A DNA stretch of 52,296 nucleotides, from assembly GCA_001940645.1 (NCBI GenBank), contig MDVS01000091.1, positions 1 to 52,296 of the forward strand, written 5' to 3'. Numbering within the stretch: the first letter of the stretch is position 1; each line of letters starts with the position of its first letter. This DNA is from Candidatus Heimdallarchaeota archaeon LC_3. Lineage in GTDB: Archaea > Asgardarchaeota > Heimdallarchaeia > Hodarchaeales > LC-3. Positions 44,266 to 51,642 of the stretch are shown here, one piece after another. Position numbers and translations under genes: made by a program. The notes below the pieces were generated by a model. The model did not search any database. It saw nothing but the letters and a program-made list of their open reading frames with translations, and had not been told where the DNA came from.

Positions 44266-44607
44266 GTTATATTCTACCGAAAAATTGGTATTTAAATCTT
44301 ATTCACGAAACGTTTAGTAGCTGCATTTATCTCTCTAACTCTTAGTGCAAGAGAAAAAGGACATTTATCGAATTTATGCAATTTAGATATTAAAACAATT
44401 ACAAAAGGTCTAAAAGAACTTTGTTCTGGTTTGATATTAGATAAGCATAGAATTAGGCGATCAGGAGGCGGAAGAAAATCGAAAATTGAAGAATATGTTG
44501 ATTTTTTAGAAATTTTAAGCTTTTTAACAGAAGATCATATGGAATATTTACCTTTATTCACATCAAAAAAGACCTCTTTATCCAGATTTGATAGATGTTT
44601 ACAATAA
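44266..44607 (+). pseudogene. ISAzo13-type transposase, N-terminal fragment
   Basis: Frame open from 44266 to TAA 44605-44607. From about 44341 it reads A-R-E-K-G-H-L-S-N-L-C, I-K-T-I-T-K-G-L-K-E-L and H-R-I-R-R-S-G-G-G-R-K-S-K-I-E, the DNA-binding helix-turn-helix plus G-G-G-R-K arm of ISAzo13 transposases. The preceding part is less similar. No catalytic domain follows; the DUF2441-like gene overlaps its last 20 bases. It lies just outside intron 1. Confidence 0.55.
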
Positions 44608-44980
44608 TCCAAAGAGTCTTCAAAATTGGATTGGTCAAATGATTAAGCATTTTGGAACTTATATTCGTGAATTAGTTTTTGAAGAAGTACGGAGAAATAG
44701 GTTTTCTGATCTTCCGAGTCGACAACGGTGTTTATGGCTTATAACAGAGAAACAATTGAATCGATGGAGACAGTTGGAGAGCTTTAAAAATGGAAACATC
44801 TTCCTCGTTAAAGTTAAAGGAAATATTCACATTGGGAATGCTAAATTTCTTCATGCATATCAGACGAAAATGAAATTCTTTCATGAATTTGCTGAGAAAT
44901 ATTGGAAAAGCATGGAAACACCTTCAAATGATGATGAGATTATATTAGAAGGTGAAATAGAGGTATTAAGACAACTTTAG
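44588..44980 (+). CDS. DUF2441-like protein, 130 aa, in-frame TAG then extension
   Basis: The core matches the DUF2441 pattern: E-L-V-F-E-E-V-R-R-N-R-F, D-L-P-S-R-Q-R-C-L-W-L and a Trp-containing helix, then F-L-V-K-V-K-G-N-I-H and A-E-K-Y-W. The N-terminus is not typical, probably lost to the IS remnant. TAG 44978-44980 ends this frame, but the same frame goes on to TGA 45065-45067 with 28 more protein-like codons (I-S-L-A-G-D-I-N-L-K-Y). The amber may be a true end, a nonsense mutation or a readthrough site. DUF2441 proteins are of unknown function and often near mobile elements. Confidence 0.6.
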   Translation: MIDVYNNPKSLQNWIGQMIKHFGTYIRELVFEEVRRNRFSDLPSRQRCLWLITEKQLNRWRQLESFKNGNIFLVKVKGNIHIGNAKFLHAYQTKMKFFHEFAEKYWKSMETPSNDDEIILEGEIEVLRQL

Positions 44981-45068
44981 ATATCTTTAGCTGGAGATAT
45001 TAATTTAAAATATGACCTGACAACTCTCAAGGATATTCTTTCCGCTTTAAAACAAAAAGGAGGATGAT

Positions 45069-45179
45069 ATGGACCAAATATTGGAGTATTTCAACCAATT
45101 CCTCAATAACTTACAAAATATAATCAAAACACCTAATCTATCTAAGAAAAAGAATAATGAAGAGTTAATATATTTTTAA
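45069..45179 (+). CDS. Small ORF, 36 aa, with strong ribosome-binding site
   Basis: ATG 45069 is preceded by AAGGAGG at 6 bases, one of the strongest Shine-Dalgarno-like sites in the window, inside the extension of the upstream frame and one base after its TGA. The product, M-D-Q-I-L-E-Y-F-N-Q-F, is a short amphipathic helix with a basic tail. Translational coupling with the DUF2441-like gene is likely. No family recognised. Confidence 0.45.
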   Translation: MDQILEYFNQFLNNLQNIIKTPNLSKKKNNEELIYF

Positions 45180-45482
45180 CTCACCTTTTTCATTTTTAAA
45201 TTCACTAAGGATCTCTTTCTTTCTATTCTCGTAATATTCTGTGAGTAATAACCTTTCGACTTTGTTTATCATAATATTTTGTCTTTAGAGTTTATTCTCT
45301 TATGAATCTTCCTAGGCATTGTATGATTTCAATTTATCTACCTATTTCTCAAGTCTTCATACCGTAACGATAGTTTTTCCTCATCTATTGTATAAAATTC
45401 TGGTTTCAACTCTTGATCCTTTTATAATAATTAGATAAAAGACCGAGTGAGATGATTAATTACAAATAAGAAGTAACGCTTT
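45180..45482. other. Intergenic region
   Basis: About 300 bases between two tail-to-tail genes. No protein-like frame or hairpin is convincing. AT-rich. Confidence 0.4.
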
Positions 45483-46226
45483 CTAGACAAACTGTTTTAC
45501 CGATGACGCTTTTTTTCTGATGGTCAGCATCCATAAATCTCCGCCAATAGTTCTTCCTGTATAATCTGGTGCTCTTTCGGGATTGTTTTTAATATCATAA
45601 GCCACCATCTCTTTCATGTAATTTTTTATTACTCTCTGGTTTTTGTTTAAGTTGCCAAAGTGTTTTTTATAGTTATTAGCTATTTTGAATCCTTGATTAC
45701 CCTTTACAATCGGTGATCCATCAAAATATAATGCATTAGGTGGTATCGATTTCTTCTGGTGATTGACTTGATAATCCTGATCTAGAGCCAAGATAATATA
45801 TTCTAAAAAAGGGTTTTTCGCGTCATACCCTCCTAATAAGAATTTGTAAATAGTGTAGGTATTTCGGAGCAATTCTTTTTTCTTTTCATCCTGTTCTTTA
45901 TCGATTACTACTTCTCTTACTAAAATCAGTTCCTTTGAAAATTCATTTGACAGTAGAGTACTGAACTCCCCAACTGACGTAATATTGGCTAAATGTTTAT
46001 TATATAAAAAATCTACATAATCAGACACGGTTCCAGCAAGTTTTTTGCTTGTATCATTGAATACATGAGAATTTCCTGCACTGACTACTCCTATCGAGTA
46101 CTTATTGTTGCTGAATGTGTTGTATTTTTTACTGGGACCTCCGTATTTCAGATCCTGCTTATAAGACCAGCTATCACAGCCTAAAATGATATTAGAATTG
46201 CCATTTATTCCACAAATGATTGTCAT
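45483..46226 (-). CDS. Ntn-hydrolase, proteasome beta-like
   Basis: I choose ATG 46226 (M-T-I-I-C-G-I-N-G) because a Thr directly follows the initiator, as in single-residue-processed N-terminal nucleophile hydrolases; the upstream 16 codons are unlikely. Strands I-I-L-G-C-D-S and I-G-V-V-S-A-G follow the proteasome-like fold; later G-G-Y-D and T-G-R-T-I-G-G-D-L-W resemble turn motifs of the fold. 247 residues. Thr2 would be the nucleophile after Met removal. Such HslV/Anbu-like proteins form rings that degrade peptides. No ATPase partner adjoins; the substrate is unknown. Confidence 0.7.
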   Translation of the reverse strand: MTIICGINGNSNIILGCDSWSYKQDLKYGGPSKKYNTFSNNKYSIGVVSAGNSHVFNDTSKKLAGTVSDYVDFLYNKHLANITSVGEFSTLLSNEFSKELILVREVVIDKEQDEKKKELLRNTYTIYKFLLGGYDAKNPFLEYIILALDQDYQVNHQKKSIPPNALYFDGSPIVKGNQGFKIANNYKKHFGNLNKNQRVIKNYMKEMVAYDIKNNPERAPDYTGRTIGGDLWMLTIRKKASSVKQFV

Positions 46227-46375
46227 TGAAATATTCCAGAGCTCTAAATTAATATTGATAATAATTTTGGACATTAAACATTAAGATAATTTTAGTTTCA
46301 CTTTAAGTTTTTCCGCTAATTCTAATGCCGTGCATTCTATTTTAATTTTTTGCATAATAGTCTTTAGTTTGAATT

Positions 46376-46579
46376 TCAAAAAAATTCTCTATTATTTCTC
46401 GGATTATGAATGACTTCTAGCGTTTCTTCTAGGGACCTACATGAATGGAATCGTCCAGGTAATACTCTTGCCCACCTATCTATTGATTTTACTAATTCTT
46501 CAATCCACAATATCCGTGAATCTCTCCTAAATCCTAATGGATGTCTTCCTTTCTTCATCCTTGATTTTTGAATGACCAT
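46376..46579 (-). CDS. Small basic protein, 67 aa
   Basis: Basic head (V-I-Q-K-S-R-M-K-K-G-R-H-P-L), Trp- and Arg-rich middle (R-I-L-W-I-E-E-L-V-K-S-I-D-R-W), ending F-F. It lies 40 bases downstream of the interrupted zinc-ribbon gene on the same strand. It may bind nucleic acid or be a phage-like accessory protein. No family recognised. Confidence 0.4.
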   Translation of the reverse strand: MVIQKSRMKKGRHPLGFRRDSRILWIEELVKSIDRWARVLPGRFHSCRSLEETLEVIHNPRNNREFF

Positions 46580-46619
46580 TTTTTTTCACCACCCTCTTGA
46601 TTTATGTCCTTTTTTATTC

Positions 46620-47021
46620 TTATTTCGTCTGATTTGGATATCTTTCTCTTACTTCTCCTTTCTCTATCATATCTGGATAACCCCAATGTTTTTTACACAT
46701 ATAATATTCCTTCCCTTCTTTTTTCTGCATCTTTTCCTTACATTCTGGACAAATAAACTCTTTTTGTTGTGCTACTGTTTCTTCCACTATTTTTGGGGGT
46801 TGCAATTCTGCTGCATTAGTTATTTTCGGAGTTATTCCTTTTGTCTCCATTTCCCATCCTTCTAATTGATGTTCTATTGATTGTCTTACCTTGTTACTGA
46901 CATCAAATAGACTTTCTCCTTCTTCCAGTTCAACTTCCGTTGTTATTTAGAAATCTTTTGTTTCATAATTCCCTAAGTTTATTTTTCTTGATATTCCGAC
47001 TGTTACTTTCTTTATTTGCAC
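46620..47021 (-). pseudogene. Zinc-ribbon protein with in-frame TAA, phage-like
   Basis: GTG 47021 begins V-Q-I-K-K-V-T-V-G-I-S-R-K-I-N-L-G-N-Y-E, a strand pattern familiar from archaeal and phage proteins. TAA 46947-46949 interrupts after T-K-D-F, and the frame resumes with I-T-T-E-V-E-L-E-E-G-E-S-L-F-D, ending in a tail with C-P-E-C-K-E-K and M-C-K-K-H-W zinc-ribbon cysteines. The total of about 134 codons fits one gene. Translation from ATG 46850 yields only the tail of 76 residues. A nonsense lesion seems likely. Confidence 0.6.
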
Positions 47022-47096
47022 CTTTTCTTCACCTTCAGATTTGATTTACCTCATATACATCATTGAAAGTGAAGAATAAATAAACAATCCCAGGCC

Positions 47097-47141
47097 ATTA
47101 GAATAATAATGTTTATCTCATGCAGCAATCATTATTCTAAT
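47097..47141. repeat. Inverted repeat, 11-bp arms, divergent promoter region
   Basis: ATTAGAATAAT (47097-47107) and ATTATTCTAAT (47131-47141) are exact reverse complements separated by 23 bases, between the divergent zinc-ribbon and 98-residue genes. An operator or a regulator binding site is plausible; the distance to the plus-strand ATG is 39 bases. Confidence 0.55.
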
Positions 47142-47180
47142 ACCGACAAATAGAATATTTATTTTATTAAGGGAAAAATT

Positions 47181-47477
47181 ATGAGAGAACATTTTGAACT
47201 GATTACAAAAATAGTCGAAGAGACCGAATTAGATTTCTCTGATGTTCACTTCTCTCTTTTCTCCTTTGATCGGGAATCACTACTAGTGAGATTTCCAGAG
47301 AGATTTAGACTGAAAGCGACCAATGATTATATTCGGAAGAAACGAAAGGCCGGATTATTAGAAGTTGATTCCCTCTTCTTGGACCCTAGAAGTACTCCGA
47401 TCTGTATCACTCTTGGTAGAGACATTATTGTTGCACATCAGCTTAATGAATCTTTTGAAAACCTAAAAAAATCCTAA
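47181..47477 (+). CDS. Hypothetical protein, 98 aa
   Basis: ATG 47181 follows a purine stretch (AAGGGAA). The product is an alpha/beta protein with acidic helix M-R-E-H-F-E-L-I-T-K-I-V-E, a strand-rich middle (R-E-S-L-L-V-R-F-P-E-R-F-R-L), and D-P-R-S-T-P-I-C-I-T-L-G-R-D-I-I-V near the end. It is less AT-biased than neighbours. No family is recognised. It could share its regulator site (47097-47141) with the divergent gene. Confidence 0.6.
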   Translation: MREHFELITKIVEETELDFSDVHFSLFSFDRESLLVRFPERFRLKATNDYIRKKRKAGLLEVDSLFLDPRSTPICITLGRDIIVAHQLNESFENLKKS

Positions 47478-47863
47478 TTATGTTAAGTTATGTTAAATTT
47501 TCTTTAACCGAGTCATGTTCAATAGAGAATGAATGTTATGAATTAATTTCGTCATTATTTTCATGTCTGGTTGCATTTAACTAATTTCTATAGGGATTTC
47601 AAAAATATTTGTTTGATGGCCTCCTCAGAGATAAAATAGAAGTTATTGTTAATAGGGCTCTTTACTCATTACTCATTTATTATTTCTTTATGTAATCAGC
47701 TTCTTAACAAAAGGATTAAAATGGGCATAATAAAACTCGAAAAACATGAAATTTTATTACGGATAATAATTTTGAATGTCCAAGAAATTTTTATCTGTTA
47801 TTTTAACTAGGTGGTCTTATTTTTAAATAATTGAATTTAATAATTCATTTTTAACTATATGGT
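47478..47863. other. Intergenic region
   Basis: About 385 bases. A repeated ATGTTAAGTT/ATGTTAAATT at 47478-47499 and scattered T runs are the only structure seen. No convincing gene. Confidence 0.4.
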
Positions 47864-48598
47864 ATGAGATTAATGGAATTTATTGATAAAAATTTTGTGT
47901 GTTTTAGATTTAAGACATTATTCGAGTCAAAAGAGTTAATACAATCGATTATTAATGAGATAAGAAATTCAATAAAGGATCAGATTGAAGAGGAAAATTT
48001 TTCAAAGTATGAAAAAAAATCAAACATTATATCTTTAAATTTAGTTAATAGTAATAACAATTTACAATTCTCACCTAGGCTAATTAAATTAGATATTGGT
48101 ATAAGTTCGCAGGTTGATACAATAAGAGGAAAATTTTATTATTTATCCCCCAAAACGATGTTTTTAGTTATAAATAAACAATCAATACTTATTAGTAGGA
48201 GTTTACTGTATAGAAAAGATTTATTTGAAGAGATCCCAATCTGGGATTCGATTATTAATGATTTAATACAAATGAAATTTAGATTAAATTTTACATTTAT
48301 TAATAATTTAATTGAAATTGGAAATATTTCAGGAATATTTTCAAAAAATTCATCAATACAATATGATGAATACGATTTTTTTGACAAGGACCATGCTGAA
48401 AAATTTTTTCTAAATAGAGAGATCAACAAGGTCAATTTTAATAGCTATATTCATAATCGGAAAATAAATTGGTCTATTAATCATAATGGAGAAATTAAAG
48501 TAATTAATAGGTTAAAAGAAAACGATATTTTGGAATTTTTATCTTTTTTTTCTTCATATATAGAAAAAATTTATAATTCAGGAGGAAGTAACGAATGA
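47864..48598 (+). CDS. Hypothetical protein, 244 aa, first gene of a pair
   Basis: ATG 47864 (or 47873). Soluble, alpha/beta, with L-I-K-L-D-I-G-I-S and many aromatic and Asn residues; no signature recognised. The last four bases overlap the next gene (ATGA), a sign of tight translational coupling. A purine-rich ribosome-binding site for the second gene lies within its last codons (AGGAGGAAG). It may sense or escort the membrane partner. Confidence 0.65.
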   Translation: MRLMEFIDKNFVCFRFKTLFESKELIQSIINEIRNSIKDQIEEENFSKYEKKSNIISLNLVNSNNNLQFSPRLIKLDIGISSQVDTIRGKFYYLSPKTMFLVINKQSILISRSLLYRKDLFEEIPIWDSIINDLIQMKFRLNFTFINNLIEIGNISGIFSKNSSIQYDEYDFFDKDHAEKFFLNREINKVNFNSYIHNRKINWSINHNGEIKVINRLKENDILEFLSFFSSYIEKIYNSGGSNE

Positions 48599-49398
48599 AA
48601 TTTCCAAAATGGAGAGGTGTAGCTTATTATAAGAAGAAAATTAGAAATCATCTCATAGAAAGTAAAAAAGGACAATTTTATATAATTAGTTTAGGCCTTA
48701 TTATTCAATCACTTGTAATTATAACGAAATCAGATTATAAAGATATCATATTGGGTATTATAATTTTAATTATAATTGGATTAAATACAATTATTTTTTT
48801 TACATCTGATACAAGTGTAAATGAATTATCGGTAAAGCTGTTTTTTAATGATTTAGAAGTTTTGGATAAATCGGAAGATTTTGAAGACAGTGGTCGAGAA
48901 AAACCTGAAGAAATCGGTTTATCTATATTTCAATTAGTTGGTCAATTTTTTGATTTACATATTGATGAAAAAGATATTAAATTTCAACATTTAAATTATG
49001 AATATTCGATTAATCAACATAAGTATATGGTCTCGGGGAAACTAAACCTTTTAGAGTTTAATATAGCAAATCACACTGAGCATATCTTAAAAATGGTAAA
49101 ACTATACATTAATTGTTTTAAAAATCTCTCCAATGACCGTTTAAATGAAAAATATGAAGTTAATTTAATTTATATTATAAACATAGAACAAATGATTCCA
49201 ATTTTAAAATTTAATTTAAACATTAGTGATTATAAAATCAAAGAAGAAAAAAAGACTGAAGATCAGTATGAATTGGACTTAGATTGGGGAAATATTAAAA
49301 TTAAGGCAATAGGTCAAATTATTTTCAATATAGAGTTAAAAAATTTTACGACTGAAGAATTTAAATACCTTAAAAAGATCGTAAACGAAATACTTTAA
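48595..49398 (+). CDS. Two-TM membrane protein, 267 aa, second gene of a pair
   Basis: ATG 48595 overlaps the previous gene's stop and has AGGAGG 8 bases ahead. After a basic head (P-K-W-R-G-V-A-Y-Y-K-K-K), two hydrophobic helices (about 28-42 and 50-70, Y-I-I-S-L-G-L-I-I and G-I-I-I-L-I-I-I-G-L) form a hairpin. The remaining 195 residues are soluble, mixed alpha/beta (Y-E-Y-S-I-N-Q-H-K-Y-M-V-S). No family is recognised. The topology matches the two-TM proteins beside the TIR and TrlF genes. Confidence 0.65.
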   Translation: MKFPKWRGVAYYKKKIRNHLIESKKGQFYIISLGLIIQSLVIITKSDYKDIILGIIILIIIGLNTIIFFTSDTSVNELSVKLFFNDLEVLDKSEDFEDSGREKPEEIGLSIFQLVGQFFDLHIDEKDIKFQHLNYEYSINQHKYMVSGKLNLLEFNIANHTEHILKMVKLYINCFKNLSNDRLNEKYEVNLIYIINIEQMIPILKFNLNISDYKIKEEKKTEDQYELDLDWGNIKIKAIGQIIFNIELKNFTTEEFKYLKKIVNEIL

Positions 49399-49485
49399 AA
49401 TTTTAAGTCTTATTCCAAATATTCTTAGAGATGAAACAAACACCGAGGGATTCATTTTCTTTTTACATTTTCCGAAATTGAATGA

Positions 49486-49710
49486 TCTCAAGGAGAAATT
49501 GATGATTTAATTAGTGATAGTGCTGCTAAAAGAGCTCCAGTTTTTGATCAACTAATCAATCTTCAAGATTTCCTTAATTTGTCTGAGTGGCTAAACTCCA
49601 CTCACAAATCTTATAAAACTGATAAAGAATTATTGAAAAAAGATATAGACAGATTAAATGATGATAAGAAAAGGTTAGAAGTTCTTTTGGAAGATCTTAT
49701 GACTAAATAA
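49486..49710 (+). pseudogene. Coiled-coil C-terminal fragment
   Basis: Open from 49486 after TGA 49483-49485 to TAA 49708-49710, without a start codon near its beginning. Sequence is helical: V-F-D-Q-L-I-N-L-Q-D-F, then a clear heptad coil E-L-L-K-K-D-I-D-R-L-N-D-D-K-K-R-L-E. About 74 codons. Probably the tail of a broken gene. It does not match any gene here. Confidence 0.35.
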
Positions 49711-49779
49711 TATGAATTGTATCAGTAATTCCGAAAAATTCAAGAGAAAAAGATATTTGAGGTGTTTTTGCTTTATAAC

Positions 49780-49974
49780 TTACTTTATTGCTATATTGAA
49801 TATTTCTCCAACATAATGTATATATTTTTCTGCATCATGTGGATTTTGCATATTGATATTATCGATATCTCTTCTGTTGAATTGTATTCGAAATTCCATT
49901 CCTAACATTGACAATCTAGAAAGAGATATCGCCCTTTCTCTTTTTAAAAGGATTTTACGATATAAATTAGACAT
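49780..49974 (-). CDS. Small protein, 64 aa
   Basis: ATG 49974 with GAAGG ten bases ahead. Basic amphipathic head (S-N-L-Y-R-K-I-L-L-K-R-E-R-A), then F-R-I-Q-F-N-R-R-D-I-D and a helix ending. Only about 90 bases beyond the second intron's 3' end. No family recognised; may be a short regulatory or partial protein. Confidence 0.4.
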   Translation of the reverse strand: MSNLYRKILLKRERAISLSRLSMLGMEFRIQFNRRDIDNINMQNPHDAEKYIHYVGEIFNIAIK

Positions 49975-50106
49975 GTTAAGCCTTCAAATTGCTTTACCCC
50001 CTACGAGTATAAATATCTTTTCCATGTAAATTTACTAACTTCTTGAAATAATCCCTATTTCTTCCGTCGAGTAACTTGGGGTCGTTACCGACCCTTTGTC
50101 CTCTAA

Positions 50107-50140
50107 GAACCGTGCGTGCGACTTTCACCGCACACGGCTC
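50107..50140 (-). ncRNA. Group II intron 2, domain V
   Basis: A 34-base hairpin beginning GAGCCGTGTG and ending CGCACGGTTC with a central GAAA turn; the catalytic domain V. Domain VI (rich in G and C, GGGTCG...CGACCC) follows toward 50066. Confidence 0.9.
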
Positions 50141-50169
50141 AAGCCTTAGAAACTAATAGTTCTTAAGAA

Positions 50170-51642
50170 TTAGATATTTCTTACTGGTCTTGACCTTCGT
50201 TGTGTCCAATAATCCCGTTGTGTGGAATCATAAGGACTAGTTGATGTACGAACTGATGCATAACGAGATATTCTGACTGTAGATGGATCTAACAAGTATT
50301 TATTGTCTGTACAAAATGTCCACTTTCTTGTGCCGACTTGGCGATAATAACGATCTTTTCGCCATTGAGCAGATTTTGTCGGATGTCTACGGTAAATCCA
50401 CCTCCAAAGCATACGGAATAATTGATAGCTTACTTTGTTAAATGTCTTGCTTGAGGAGACATGTCTGTAATAATTTGTCCATCCTCTAATCACAGGATTA
50501 AGCTTGTCAATAAAATTATCCGTCGTGTGACTGATACTACTCTGAATGATAGCTTTTATATAACGAAGAAAGTTGTTCACCTTCCATTTCTGAGGTGTTG
50601 CACGTAACCGTCGCGAATTCTTGGTTTCATACAACCGTATTGTAATACCTAGAAAGTTAAAACCTTCTCTGCGTTGGACTATTCGCGTTTTCTCTGTATT
50701 CAAGATCATTCCCCGTTCTCTAAAAAATTCTGTCACTTTCGGCAGTATATATCCTTCGATGACCTCTTTAGAGGGAGCAGTGATCACAAAGTCATCAGCG
50801 TAGCGAACTAAACCAATGCCCTTATTAAGTCCTTTGCGTTGTTGAGGGCTGAGATACCTGCCGGTACCACTAATAGCTCCAAACAATCGTTCAAGTCCAT
50901 CCAGTGCAATATTTGCTAACAACGGACTGATTATTCCACCTTGAGGTGTGCCTGTTGCCGTCATATGCCATTTCCCCATTTCAACTACCCCAGCTTTCAA
51001 CCATCGACGAACAATGGTTTTAAACACCGGGATTCGCTTCAATAGAGGTTCATGAGCGATAGTATCAAAGCATGCACTTATGTCTGCATCTAAAATCCAT
51101 GGACTTCTAGATCTACCTTGTAAATATCGTTGTATTTGTTTGATAGCATCAATAGTATTTCGTCCAGGTCGAAACCCATAAGAATTAGGTTCAAACCTTG
51201 CTTCCCACTCAGGTTCAAGTGCTGCTTTAATCATCATCTGCATCACTCGATCTTTAATCGTGGGAATGCCTAGTGGTCGAAATTTCCCTTTTGACTTCGG
51301 AATGTGAACCCGTTTGACGGGTAAAGGTTTAAAATTCCGATAATCAAATGGCTCTTGTGCTAATTGCCAGCGTGCGTTATCAGTTAAATATCGTTTATTG
51401 TCTACTCCAGTTGTTTTTCGTCCTGCATTGACCTGTGTTACTCGTTTTATAGCAATTAATTTGTTTGATAGTGAACGAGCTAATAGTTTCTGCAAGTTAC
51501 GAACACTTTTCCAATTCTTAGCATTAGTTTCACGGTAAATACGCTCCTGTAATCGTTTTACAGTATTCTCAGCCTGTTTCCAATTTATGGACGACCATGC
51601 TGTGATCTGATTAGTGGTCTGTTCAATTCCGTCTGGTATTGT
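50170..51642 (-). CDS. ltrA: Group II intron reverse transcriptase-maturase, N-terminal frame broken
   Basis: A conservative start is TTG 51495 (441 residues), but the same frame is open to 51642 and encodes I-N-W-K-Q-A-E-N-T-V-K-R-L-Q-E-R-I-Y-R, which aligns with intron 1's maturase head, so the N-terminus extends. No start lies in that part; ATG 51655 and 51649 are in another frame, so a frameshift near 51630 is likely. Motifs: P-L-G-I-P-T-I-K-D-R, S-Y-G-F-R-P-G-R, G-T-P-Q-G-G-I-I-S-P-L-L-A-N, Y-A-D-D. Domain X is present; an HNH domain is missing. Confidence 0.88.
   Translation of the reverse strand, partial: TIPDGIEQTTNQITAWSSINWKQAENTVKRLQERIYRETNAKNWKSVRNLQKLLARSLSNKLIAIKRVTQVNAGRKTTGVDNKRYLTDNARWQLAQEPFDYRNFKPLPVKRVHIPKSKGKFRPLGIPTIKDRVMQMMIKAALEPEWEARFEPNSYGFRPGRNTIDAIKQIQRYLQGRSRSPWILDADISACFDTIAHEPLLKRIPVFKTIVRRWLKAGVVEMGKWHMTATGTPQGGIISPLLANIALDGLERLFGAISGTGRYLSPQQRKGLNKGIGLVRYADDFVITAPSKEVIEGYILPKVTEFFRERGMILNTEKTRIVQRREGFNFLGITIRLYETKNSRRLRATPQKWKVNNFLRYIKAIIQSSISHTTDNFIDKLNPVIRGWTNYYRHVSSSKTFNKVSYQLFRMLWRWIYRRHPTKSAQWRKDRYYRQVGTRKWTFCTDNKYLLDPSTVRISRYASVRTSTSPYDSTQRDYWTQRRSRPVRNI

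Noticed and set aside
44105..44317. 70-codon plus-strand frame starting beside the intron 1 5' end
   Set aside because: It is immediately next to the intron boundary, has no ribosome-binding site and no protein-like motif; it probably is a chance frame antisense to exon flank.
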